Below the pieces are notes generated by a model. That model did not search any database, had not been told where the DNA came from, and saw only the letters and a program-made list of their open reading frames with translations. From a virus, in IMG/VR virus record IMGVR_UViG_3300017917_002969, positions 1-64,000 of that record: a stretch of DNA of 64,000 nt, one strand, 5' to 3'. Made by a program: the position numbers and the translations under genes. This document shows positions 7,378 to 15,916 of this stretch, piece by piece (within the stretch, counting starts at the first letter, position 1; the number at the start of each line of letters is the position of its first letter).

Positions 7378-9832
7378 TATGAAACCATATAGTGAAGAAA
7401 AAAGTGGTAATATAATTAGAAGAACTTTCTCAAACCTTGTTGAAAGCGAGGAATTGGTATGGCATCGTGATAAAGAAGACAGAATTGTAATTCCTTTAAA
7501 TGAAAATGATTGGTTGGTTCAATTTGACAATGAGCTGCCAAAAAAATTAAATGTTAATGAAGAATTTTTTATACCAAAAAACACTTTTCACAGAGTTATT
7601 AAGGGTTCTGGGGATTTGATGGTGGAGATTATTGAAACGAATTTTGATGATGATTTGGTTGTTTATGAAGCAATTGAAGAAGGAAAGAAGAAAAAGGGTA
7701 AAAAAGACGCTTGTTATCATAAAGTTAGAGCTAGATATGACGTATGGCCATCAGCTTATGCCTGTGTTCCAGAAAATACATCAAAAGCATTAACTAGAGA
7801 TGGTTGGAAACATGTGGATGAATTAAATATTGGTGATGAAATAATGACCTATAATATTGAAAACGATGAATTAGAATTTAAACCAATATTAAATCTCCAC
7901 AGATATAAAGATGTTAAAACAAATGTTGTTAGAAGTGGAAACAATGGCTTTATTTTTGAAGCGACAGATAACCATAAATGGGTTGTTAAATTACCAGAAA
8001 TTAAAGGAAATAGATTGCAAAAATATAATAGAGTAAACGATAAAGCTTTAATTGAGACTAGTGATTTATTAGCAAATAAAAATAATAAAAGTTTGGTTGT
8101 TTCAGCACCATATAATGGTGGTAATAATGTTAAGTTAGATGAAATATTTAAATATGGAACTAACTGGGTTAAATATATTTTAGATATAAGTAGTGAACAA
8201 AGACAAGCGTGGTTATTTAGTGCTATAGTTTATGATGGTAACCAACAAAAAGTAGAAAGATTAACCGAAAATATAAATAATATAGATGACCTAAATTGGC
8301 TATACACTGGTTCACATGGCAAACAATCTTTTGGTTTCAAACAAAAAGATATTGAACATAGAGACGCATTTTTGTTGTCAGCTTTTTTAAACTCTGGCTT
8401 AGTTACTTGGAAAAAAGCTAAAAATAAAGATATTTATTCATGTCATTATACTAGCAATAAACCCCTTAAAAACACATCTAATTTTAAATTAGTTAAAGAA
8501 AATATTTCAGATGTTTGGTGTCCAGAAACAGAAAATGGTACTTGGGTTATGATGCAAGAAACTGAAGGTCGTGGAATTATCACAATAACTGGAAATTCTG
8601 GTGCCCTTGTAAAGTGTCGTAAGGTTGGTGCTGCTAATTGGGGTAATAAGACAAACGAATCAGATGGTGAAAAAATTAATCCAGTTTTTGTAAAAGATTT
8701 TTTAACTGATTTTGGTGTATTAATTTCATTAAATTTTAGTCAAATTACAAAAATGGGTAAAGATTCTGATTCAACAAAAGAATTAGAAGAAATGATGAAA
8801 ACAATTAGAAAACCAATTATAAATGGACAAAATTATTTTGACTTTGTTAAAGATAACATAAATACAATAACTAACAACCCTAAAGTTTTATCAGCTTTAT
8901 TAGGTCAAGTTAGAAATTTATTGATTTATATTGAGCCTAGAGTAGAAAAATTTGTAAAAGACGGACCTGTAAAAATTATTGGTGGTGGTGAAGTTAACTA
9001 TAAAGAAAAGTGGTTAGAAAGAATTAATAAATTAAAAAATGAATATAAAAAAATTATCAATAATTCAGTTAAAGAAGAAACTTCGATTGAAGAAAAGTGG
9101 TCTGAAAAATACAAAAGAAGCATAGATTGCAACAATCCAAAAGGATTTAGTCAAAGAGCGCATTGCCAAGGCAGAAAGAAAACAAATGAATCTGAAGAAG
9201 ACACTAAAGAATTAATTAATTTGGCTCATAGTGCTATTACTAGAAAAAAAGGAAAGGATTATGCACCAGATGTTCATGAATTGCAAGCGTGGATTGATGC
9301 GTATTTAGCTAAAGATAAAAAAATGGATGAGGGAAAAAAGACTGATTTTTCTAAGGAAAAAGAACAAGGTCTTCACGGATGGTTTGCCAGACAAGGTGGT
9401 GAAGGAAAATCACAGGGTTGGGTAGATTGCAACACATGTAGGACAGATAAGGAAACTGGTAGGAAAAAATGCAAACCTTGTGGTAGAAAAGAAGGTGAAA
9501 ACAGAAAATATCCAGCTTGTAGACCAACACCTTCTGCTTGTGGAACACCTAAAAAAGGAAAAAGCTGGGGTAAAAAGGCTGGAAAGGCTAACGAAAACTT
9601 GTCATTACCAGAAAATTTGAGTATTTTTGTTGATAAAACACAAATTAAAAGTATTCTTAGAGAAACATTTAACCAAGAAGATACCATGACAGAACCAATG
9701 ACACAACCAGCGCCAGTTAAACCAAAAGAGGCCCCAACAAAGCCTTTTACTGAACCAGTTAAACCAAGTAGAAAGGATAAACCTTTTCTTCCAATGCCTA
9801 ATGTTCAACCAGACCCAAAAGCTAAAAAATAA
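7367..9832 (+). CDS. Multi-domain cupin-like protein interrupted by an intein
   Basis: 821 residues before splicing. Order: a cupin-like N-terminal domain (about 20-100; ELVWHRDKEDRIVIPL, NDWLVQFDNELPKKL, FIPKNTFHRVIKGSGDL); a small Cys motif ACYHKVRARYDVWPSAYA split from SGALVKCRKVGAANWG by a 278-residue intein; a helical region; EKYKRSIDCNNPKGFSQRAHC; a domain with GLHGWFARQGG, WVDCNTCRTDKETGRKKC and YPACRPTPSACGTP (many Cys); and a Pro-rich tail. A segment near the C-terminus (IKSILRE) resembles the tag of the genes at 25.2-27.3 kb. The first ATG overlaps the previous gene; a second in-frame ATG is at 7379. Role unknown, late operon. Confidence 0.75.
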   Translation: MKNNMKPYSEEKSGNIIRRTFSNLVESEELVWHRDKEDRIVIPLNENDWLVQFDNELPKKLNVNEEFFIPKNTFHRVIKGSGDLMVEIIETNFDDDLVVYEAIEEGKKKKGKKDACYHKVRARYDVWPSAYACVPENTSKALTRDGWKHVDELNIGDEIMTYNIENDELEFKPILNLHRYKDVKTNVVRSGNNGFIFEATDNHKWVVKLPEIKGNRLQKYNRVNDKALIETSDLLANKNNKSLVVSAPYNGGNNVKLDEIFKYGTNWVKYILDISSEQRQAWLFSAIVYDGNQQKVERLTENINNIDDLNWLYTGSHGKQSFGFKQKDIEHRDAFLLSAFLNSGLVTWKKAKNKDIYSCHYTSNKPLKNTSNFKLVKENISDVWCPETENGTWVMMQETEGRGIITITGNSGALVKCRKVGAANWGNKTNESDGEKINPVFVKDFLTDFGVLISLNFSQITKMGKDSDSTKELEEMMKTIRKPIINGQNYFDFVKDNINTITNNPKVLSALLGQVRNLLIYIEPRVEKFVKDGPVKIIGGGEVNYKEKWLERINKLKNEYKKIINNSVKEETSIEEKWSEKYKRSIDCNNPKGFSQRAHCQGRKKTNESEEDTKELINLAHSAITRKKGKDYAPDVHELQAWIDAYLAKDKKMDEGKKTDFSKEKEQGLHGWFARQGGEGKSQGWVDCNTCRTDKETGRKKCKPCGRKEGENRKYPACRPTPSACGTPKKGKSWGKKAGKANENLSLPENLSIFVDKTQIKSILRETFNQEDTMTEPMTQPAPVKPKEAPTKPFTEPVKPSRKDKPFLPMPNVQPDPKAKK
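7763..8596 (+). other. Intein (278 aa) in the cupin-like protein
   Basis: Starts at Cys (residue 133 of the precursor) with CVPENTSKALTRDGW and VDELNIGDEIMTYN (splicing block A). It has a block B-like EATDNHKWVV and a C-terminal end IITITGN followed by Ser, the +1 nucleophile. The usual penultimate His is Gly. The middle holds two weak LAGLIDADG-like stretches (QAWLFSAIVYDG and DAFLLSAFLNSG), suggesting a decayed endonuclease. It splits a short, strongly conserved motif, so splicing is presumably required. Confidence 0.85.
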
Positions 9833-10245
9833 TGGATAAGCTATTTTTGATATATGTTAATATGGTTGGTAAGAATTACAAGGGTGATTATTTATATGAG
9901 TTCATCTTTAGTGATACTACCAAAAATATTGACGGTAATGAGTGGGACACATTTCCAGCTTCTGGTCGACCAGAGGCACCTCATGACCATTTTATCAAAA
10001 AAGTTGGTAGACTTGAATCTGACTTAAAATTAGATGTTATTCAAAATAGTGATACATTTGCTGTTTGGGATGCTGTTGATGGTGTGATAGCTTTGGCTTG
10101 GGAGAACATAAATGCTTATGATTCATACCCAGATAAAAGACTTTGTTTTAGATTTGGCGAACCAATTAAAGATGTTGAGGCCAAACTATATGAAAAAGAC
10201 CTAATACTTAATTATAATAAACAATATCATGGAGAAACAAACTAA
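9832..10245 (+). CDS. Conserved phage protein of unknown function
   Basis: 137 residues, starting at an ATG that overlaps the previous stop (TAATG). Mixed alpha/beta, with YLYEFIFSDTTK, the acidic EWDTFPASGRPEAP stretch, and a conserved-looking TFAVWDAVDGVIALAWENI followed by RLCFRFGEP. I have seen this type of protein in T4-like environmental phages, but I know no function. Tight coupling to its neighbours suggests co-production with the large proteins on either side. It overlaps the next gene by 17 bases. Confidence 0.65.
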   Translation: MDKLFLIYVNMVGKNYKGDYLYEFIFSDTTKNIDGNEWDTFPASGRPEAPHDHFIKKVGRLESDLKLDVIQNSDTFAVWDAVDGVIALAWENINAYDSYPDKRLCFRFGEPIKDVEAKLYEKDLILNYNKQYHGETN

Positions 10246-11221
10246 ACACATATCAGAAGACGATAAATTCAAGATTCACGTTGATAAAAAAACGCTTGAA
10301 GACCCTAACAAAACAAAAGAATTGGTTAGACTTGGTAAGAGAAACCCAAATATTGAATTTGATTTGGAGCATCCAGCAATTTCAAAGACTAGTTCATCAA
10401 TGATTTCAAGTTCTATGATGAAAGAACAACCAGAAGCCGTTATTAAACCGCAAGACCAAGCGACATTAAAATATTTGTCAAATGTTGTTGATAACAAAAC
10501 TGGTGAAATATCACAACCATTTACAATTGGTGACAAAAAGTACCAAATGGTTAGAGGTATCACACCAGACAAAAACGTAATGCTAGGGGTGTATTGTTTT
10601 GATGATGTTGACGACAATGGTGAAAATATTATTCATCCAAGTGATTATTTTGAAAAGACTATCGCTTTACCAATGAAAGAAATGTTGGAGAAAGAATCAA
10701 TGTATTCAGAAAAAAGTTCAGATAGTGAAACTACTTTAGGTTTAAGCGAATACAAACACTATATTGTTAATGAAAAAACTGGTAAATTTAGAAAATTCAA
10801 AACTATCGAAGAATTGGCCAAGGCTAATATGATGGATGAAGAAAGATACATGAATATTAAAGAGTTCAAAAAGTATTTTGAAGGAAAGGTTTTTGGTTCT
10901 AAAAAACAAGTTATGTTTGAAGTTACACCAACTGGTGGTGAAAACGATGAAGAAATGAATGCAAAAGCAAAAAAGCTTATGCAAATAATTCAAAAAAGAA
11001 TTCCATCAAATATTATTGATACAATTAAAACACCTGTTGCTCAAAGAGAAGTTATTGCCGCTTTTGCTGAAATGATAGGTGTTCCTAGAAATGGTTTGTC
11101 TAAATTAATTTCTGGTTTAAAAGATATAGCCATTGGTCAAGGAAAACAACCTGAGCCAACACAACCACAACAAGGTTTGACAGAAAATAAAAAGATTATT
11201 AAAGTAAAAGATATACAATAA
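10229..11221 (+). CDS. Hypothetical virion-region protein
   Basis: 330 residues, not recognised. Polar N-terminus with a Ser/Met-rich stretch (SSSMISSSMM), a central beta-rich part (QPFTIGDKKYQMVRGITPDKN), a segment YKHYIVNEKTGKFRKFKTIE, and a helical C-terminal region (about 235-300: KAKKLMQIIQKR, AFAEMIGVPRNGLSKLIS), then a Gln/Pro tail. The start overlaps the previous gene by 17 bases and the stop overlaps the next start by one base. It belongs to the 3655 late operon. A structural or assembly role is inferred from position only. Confidence 0.6.
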   Translation: MEKQTKHISEDDKFKIHVDKKTLEDPNKTKELVRLGKRNPNIEFDLEHPAISKTSSSMISSSMMKEQPEAVIKPQDQATLKYLSNVVDNKTGEISQPFTIGDKKYQMVRGITPDKNVMLGVYCFDDVDDNGENIIHPSDYFEKTIALPMKEMLEKESMYSEKSSDSETTLGLSEYKHYIVNEKTGKFRKFKTIEELAKANMMDEERYMNIKEFKKYFEGKVFGSKKQVMFEVTPTGGENDEEMNAKAKKLMQIIQKRIPSNIIDTIKTPVAQREVIAAFAEMIGVPRNGLSKLISGLKDIAIGQGKQPEPTQPQQGLTENKKIIKVKDIQ

Positions 11222-12495
11222 TGGCTGATTACAAAAAAATAGTTGAATCTGCATTGAAAAAGGCTAATAAGGGAAAGTCACTTAATGAAGGTGTTCTTTA
11301 TCCAGAAAATATTACCGAAAGAATGCATTCATCTTTAGAAGAAGATTTAAAAAACAGACATCATTCTTTGGGTAAACACCCTGTTTTCCCAGATGATGAT
11401 GAATCTACCTTTGAAGAAAAAATAATGGGTGAAAGATTCAAAGAAGTTGTTAATCGTTACAAGAGAGCCTTTGATGTTGATTCAATAAGCAATACTCATG
11501 CAATGAAAGAAATGATGCCATTGGTATATGAAACAATGGGTCTTGAAAACAAACACAGAAAAGAACTTGAGAAATTGGCTGAGAGAATGGTTAGAGAAGA
11601 ATTTAATATGAGCGAAGACATCGTTGAAATTCACGCTGAATTGACTCCAGAAATCAATATGGAAGGTACCAAGAAGAATCCTAAACCGATGGCAAATGAA
11701 ACACAGTTTAAAAACCATGATGAAATGGTTTCTGCCAAAGAAGAAGTTTACAAGAGAAGATTCTTGAACGCAATGACACAAGGTGCAGCAAAGAAAACAA
11801 ACCACATGTTTCATATGGTTGATGAGGAATTGACTGATTTGGACCCAAGACTTCCAAATAAGTATTCTAAGATGATGGCAGCTGCTGATTATATGTATTA
11901 TATTGTACCAGCGATGGAAAAGGGTGTTAGCGGAGGCGTTGTTAGAGTTCAATTTCCAACAGCATCAAACCCTAAAGCTGTTATTTATGCACAAGCAATG
12001 GTGTTTCCAGTTCTTATTCATGAATTGGTTAAAGGTGTGATGGAATTGATGTCAGCACATGGTTTGCCAAAGAACAAAAGAGTTGGCCAATATGTGATTG
12101 ATAAAGCAGACTTTTTAGCTGCTGAACCATGGGATATGAGACTTGGGCCAGCATTATGGTCAAGATTTACCAACATGATTGACCCAGATGATTTTCATTT
12201 AAAGCATCATTTGTATACTGAATTAGCAGCAATGCCAGTTAGAGAGTTTAATACAAAGATGAGAGAGATTATGGCTGGCACCAAAGAAGGTCAAAAAATA
12301 ATCAAAGGAATACTTGACGAAGTTAAGATTGGTTTGAATGAAGATGAGTTTAACGAAGCAATAAATAAATTAGACGATACTACGGAAACACAAGCTCCTA
12401 CAGATGAAAAATCAAGCTACAGGTTTGATGAATTGTTTGGAGGTATGGATGAAGATGACACATCAGAAGGATATGATTTTGATGAATTATTCTAA
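11221..12495 (+). CDS. Large helical conserved phage protein before the terminase
   Basis: 424 residues. Mostly helical N-terminal third, a central domain with YMYYIVPAMEKGVSGGVVRVQ and VFPVLIHELVKGVMELMSAHG, then PWDMRLGPALWSRFTNMID and YTELAAMPVREFNTKMREI. The C-terminus is acidic and carries the motif FDELF twice, the second at the very end. The gene ends the late operon and abuts terminator 12495-12521. The family appears to be conserved just upstream of terminase genes in environmental myoviruses; a structural role is likely, but I cannot assign it. Confidence 0.65.
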   Translation: MADYKKIVESALKKANKGKSLNEGVLYPENITERMHSSLEEDLKNRHHSLGKHPVFPDDDESTFEEKIMGERFKEVVNRYKRAFDVDSISNTHAMKEMMPLVYETMGLENKHRKELEKLAERMVREEFNMSEDIVEIHAELTPEINMEGTKKNPKPMANETQFKNHDEMVSAKEEVYKRRFLNAMTQGAAKKTNHMFHMVDEELTDLDPRLPNKYSKMMAAADYMYYIVPAMEKGVSGGVVRVQFPTASNPKAVIYAQAMVFPVLIHELVKGVMELMSAHGLPKNKRVGQYVIDKADFLAAEPWDMRLGPALWSRFTNMIDPDDFHLKHHLYTELAAMPVREFNTKMREIMAGTKEGQKIIKGILDEVKIGLNEDEFNEAINKLDDTTETQAPTDEKSSYRFDELFGGMDEDDTSEGYDFDELF

Positions 12496-12521
12496 ATAAG
12501 GGCCCTTTTAGGGCCTTTATT
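12495..12521 (+). terminator. Rho-independent terminator
   Basis: Arms AATAAGGGCCC and GGGCCTTTATT (one G-U pair) with loop TTTTA. It overlaps the last base of the stop codon of the preceding gene and separates the large-protein operon from the packaging genes. Confidence 0.8.
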
Positions 12522-12532
12522 CGTTATTGGCA

Positions 12533-12540
12533 TATTTATA
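12533..12540 (+). promoter_or_regulatory. Late-type promoter octamer TATTTATA
   Basis: TATTTATA preceded by CA, 11 bases before the terminase ATG at 12552 and right after a terminator. Confidence 0.7.
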
Positions 12541-12551
12541 GATAAAATAAT

Positions 12552-15500
12552 ATGCTAACAAAAACAGAGATATTTAAAGAGTATGCGAAGTGTTTGGCTA
12601 GTCCTATCTATGCGATAGAGACTTATCTAGAAACATTCGACAAAACTCAAGAAGGCTTTGTTCCGTTTAAGTTATTCCCAAGACAGAAGGAAATCATACA
12701 TGCTTATGATAAGCATAGGTTTAACCTTATAACCAAACCAAGACAAGCTGGGGTTTCTACAACAACAGCTGCATACATGTCTATTAAGGTTGGTTTTGCC
12801 GATGTAGATAACCCAGAAGCGGTACTAATTATTGCGAACAAACAAGAATTGGCGTTTGAATTCTTAGCCAAGATTAAAGATTTTGTTTCCCAGTTACCTA
12901 GATGGGTTTGGGGAAGCGAATATTACGGAAGCAACAAAAATGAAGAGAAATCAATATTTTTAACAGATTCTAAGAAAGAAATTAAATTGCCTAACGGTAG
13001 TCGTGTAAAGGCAGTTGCCACATCTAAAGATGCGTTGCGTGGTTTTACACCAACATATCTTGTAATGGATGAGGCCGCTTATATTGATAATGGCGCTGAG
13101 GTATTTGGTGCCGCTTTAACTGCGTTAGGTACGGGTGGTAAAGCAACACTTATTTCCACTCCACGTGGTATGGATGCTCTTTATTATAAAACATACGACC
13201 AAGCAAAGAAAAAAGAAAACAACTTCAACATCATTGAGATGAAATGGTATGAAGATTTGCGATACAATAAAGACTTGCGTTGGATTAAGAATGATGTAAT
13301 TGAACCAGAAGTTGAATTTACATTTGGTTCTTATAACCAAAGAATAAGCGAAGGGTGGAAACCCACATCATCTTGGTATGAGGAAATGTGTCGTGGTATG
13401 AACAATGATGCTAAGATGATTGCACAAGAATTGGACGTATCATTTATTGGTTCTGGTGGTAATGTTATTGATGAAGAATACATTGATTTTCAGAACAAAA
13501 ACAATGTTAAAGAACCTTTATATACTGCTGGACCAGAAGGTGAAATATGGATTTGGGCTGAGCCACAAGAAGGTCATCAATACATCATGGGTTGTTTACC
13601 ACCAAATGAAAAAGTGTTAACAAATAATGGGTTAAAAAACATACAAGACGTTGAATTAGATGATATGTTGGTTAGCGAAAATGGTGAATATGTTAACATT
13701 ATTAACAAACAAATTTATCCAGTCATTAATGAAGACATATTTGAAGTTCAAATAGATAATACTTTTAGAACAACAACTTTTACTAAGGAACACCCATTAT
13801 TGGTTAGTAAACCAATACTTAAAAGAAATTATGACAAAAAAAATAATCTTTATAAATTTAACGAGAGATATTGGGATTTTAATTTTAATTTCACTAGAAT
13901 GGAAGAGGTTGAAATTGGAGATTGGGTTAAAGTCCCTAATATTTATAAAAAAGAATTTACTAGTATTTTAGATAATAAATGGTTTATTACGAAAAATATT
14001 AGAAACGATTTTAATATAGCCTCACCATTAAATGATAAAGATTTTTGGTGGTTTATAGGTGTGTGGTTAGGTGATGGATGGTTAGGTAAATTAAATGATA
14101 GTCATACTATATCTATCTGTTTTGATTCTAAAGATGATTATTATTTGAATAAGACAAATGAATTAATTATTAGATTATTTGATAGGTCACCTTCATTTAT
14201 TGATAGAGGTAAAAACACTTTTGAATTGGTGTTCAATTCAAAATTTCTTTACTATTTCATATTAGAAAATTTCGGTCAATATTCTAATGGTAAGAAAATA
14301 AATGAATGGGTTAAATTCATCCCTAAAGATTTTAAAATTGAATTGATTAAAGGTTATTTGGCTAGTGATGGTTCTTGGTTTAAAACTGAAAAAAATGGTA
14401 AGGTAAATTCTAAAATAAGCTTTATTAGTATAAATTTAGAATTATTAGAATCAATTCAAGATATAATATTTTCGTTGGGGGTGATATCGTCATTAAATAA
14501 GTTAAGAAGCGCTAGTAATAGTCATCATATACAAGGCAAACTAGTAAACCAAAAAGAAGCATATAACTTATGTTTGTCCAACCAAGATAGTTTAGATTTG
14601 ATTAATTTATTAAATAATGATGTTTTAGACCCTAAATTAAATAGATTTAAGTTAGATGAATTTAAGACTATTAATAATAGAACTATAAAATCTTGTCATT
14701 TTAGTAAAGATAAAGATTTTATTTATTTTAAAATTAAAAATATTAATAAGAATAAATTTACTGGAAATGTTTATAATTTTGAATGCGATACACACACATT
14801 TATGTGTCATCATATAACAACACATAATTGTGATGTGTCAAGAGGTGATGGAGAGGATTCATCTACAATGGTTATTCTTGATTTTACAACAATGGAACAA
14901 GTTGTTGAATACCAAGGAAAGATACAACCAGATTTGCTAGCTCAAATTGTTGAAGAATACGGAAACCTATACGAAGCATATACGGTTGTCGATGTTACTG
15001 GTGGTATGGGTGTTTCAACGGTTTTAAAGCTTCTTGAGTTCAATTACAAGAGACTTCACTATGATAATCAAAACGGTAAGGTCTTATCTTCAAAACAGAG
15101 AGAATTGTCAAATTATAATAAAGACAATAAAATACCAGGGTTTCACGCAACATCGGTTCGTTTGCCAATGATTTCAAACTTTGAATACAAAATTAGGACT
15201 GATGCTGTTAAGATTCGTTCTGTTAGAATGACATCAGAGATGAAAACATTTATCTATAAGAACGGTAGACCAGACCATATGGAAGGTTATCATGATGATT
15301 TAATTATGGCTATGGCTATGTGTTTATGGGTTGTTGAACATTCATTCAAAAATCTAGAACGTCTTGAGAAGCAGAATAAAGCAATGTTAAGCAGCTGGGT
15401 TATTGGTGGTTCTAATACAATAAAACCAGAATATAAAGCTAATACAACTGATAATCAACCAGTGAATAATAAACCAACAGTTATTAGTAGTTGGATGATT

Positions 15501-15602
15501 GGTGGTGAAAATAAAACCAAACCAAGGGCTAACACATTTGTGAGCAAGAATTTGCAAGACCCAACTGGTCAGTATTCTTGGTTGTTTGGAAGCAAAAAAT
15601 AA
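12552..15602 (+). CDS. Terminase large subunit (gp17-like) with LAGLIDADG intein
   Basis: The packaging motor ATPase and nuclease. 1016 residues as encoded, 604 after intein removal, close to T4 gp17 (610). ATPase: Walker A-like KPRQAGVSTT (62-71), Walker B LVMDEA (170-175), and the coupling-type LISTPRG. Nuclease: the first catalytic Asp lies in CDVSRGDGEDSS, immediately after the intein; later VVDVTGGMG and the acidic YHDDLIMAMAM motif complete the RNase H-like site. The C-terminal tail repeats SSW[VM]IGG twice. It is headed by its own late-type promoter. The T4 order terminase-portal-protease-scaffold-capsid follows. Confidence 0.95.
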   Translation: MLTKTEIFKEYAKCLASPIYAIETYLETFDKTQEGFVPFKLFPRQKEIIHAYDKHRFNLITKPRQAGVSTTTAAYMSIKVGFADVDNPEAVLIIANKQELAFEFLAKIKDFVSQLPRWVWGSEYYGSNKNEEKSIFLTDSKKEIKLPNGSRVKAVATSKDALRGFTPTYLVMDEAAYIDNGAEVFGAALTALGTGGKATLISTPRGMDALYYKTYDQAKKKENNFNIIEMKWYEDLRYNKDLRWIKNDVIEPEVEFTFGSYNQRISEGWKPTSSWYEEMCRGMNNDAKMIAQELDVSFIGSGGNVIDEEYIDFQNKNNVKEPLYTAGPEGEIWIWAEPQEGHQYIMGCLPPNEKVLTNNGLKNIQDVELDDMLVSENGEYVNIINKQIYPVINEDIFEVQIDNTFRTTTFTKEHPLLVSKPILKRNYDKKNNLYKFNERYWDFNFNFTRMEEVEIGDWVKVPNIYKKEFTSILDNKWFITKNIRNDFNIASPLNDKDFWWFIGVWLGDGWLGKLNDSHTISICFDSKDDYYLNKTNELIIRLFDRSPSFIDRGKNTFELVFNSKFLYYFILENFGQYSNGKKINEWVKFIPKDFKIELIKGYLASDGSWFKTEKNGKVNSKISFISINLELLESIQDIIFSLGVISSLNKLRSASNSHHIQGKLVNQKEAYNLCLSNQDSLDLINLLNNDVLDPKLNRFKLDEFKTINNRTIKSCHFSKDKDFIYFKIKNINKNKFTGNVYNFECDTHTFMCHHITTHNCDVSRGDGEDSSTMVILDFTTMEQVVEYQGKIQPDLLAQIVEEYGNLYEAYTVVDVTGGMGVSTVLKLLEFNYKRLHYDNQNGKVLSSKQRELSNYNKDNKIPGFHATSVRLPMISNFEYKIRTDAVKIRSVRMTSEMKTFIYKNGRPDHMEGYHDDLIMAMAMCLWVVEHSFKNLERLEKQNKAMLSSWVIGGSNTIKPEYKANTTDNQPVNNKPTVISSWMIGGENKTKPRANTFVSKNLQDPTGQYSWLFGSKK
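13593..14828 (+). other. Intein (412 aa) with LAGLIDADG endonuclease in terminase
   Basis: Begins CLPPNEKVLTNNGLKNIQ (Cys348 of the precursor) with block B TKEHPLLV, and ends VYNFECDTHTFMCHHITTHN followed by Cys as +1, a canonical class 1 intein. Two LAGLIDADG motifs are clear: FIGVWLGDGWL (DNA about 14050-14083) and LIKGYLASDGSW (about 14342-14378). The insertion point is directly before the nuclease motif CDVSRGDG. Confidence 0.95.
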
Positions 15603-15610
15603 TTATTACT

Positions 15611-15874
15611 ATGTTACCAAGAAGAGATAGATGTCGTAGAGTATTCGTCAGCAAGGGTTATTTACCTCAATTATATAAATGGTCTCCAGGTTGTGAGACA
15701 TATAATCCACTTGAAGGGAATGTCGATAAAGTTAAAATAATTAACCCAAGTTTTTGTGATGCAACTCCTGGGTCACAAGGTCAAGATTGGATAAACACAT
15801 ATGTTTACAATATTTCTATGTTAAATTATGAAAGACAACGTTTGGCATATGTTGCATGTGACTATGTTGAATAA
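15611..15874 (+). CDS. Small conserved protein between terminase and portal
   Basis: 87 residues from the ATG at 15611, chosen over an upstream in-frame start that overlaps the terminase gene. Sequence MLPRRDRCRRVFVSKGYLP, then YKWSPGCETYNP, an INPSFCDATPGSQGQDW stretch and a YNISMLNYERQRLAYVACDY end; four Cys. I do not recognise the family. Its position between gp17-like and gp20-like genes corresponds to tail sheath/tube genes in T4, but it is far too small for those. It ends 42 bases before the portal start, an AT-rich stretch with no obvious signal. Confidence 0.65.
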   Translation: MLPRRDRCRRVFVSKGYLPQLYKWSPGCETYNPLEGNVDKVKIINPSFCDATPGSQGQDWINTYVYNISMLNYERQRLAYVACDYVE

Positions 15875-15916
15875 CCTTTATTTTTAATAAAAAAACACTA
15901 TACTAAAAGAAAAAAT

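Noticed and set aside
15360-15602. Repeat SSW[VM]IGG in the terminase tail as a separate domain
   Set aside because: Two short copies in a low-complexity tail; noted with the gene but too little for an independent claim.
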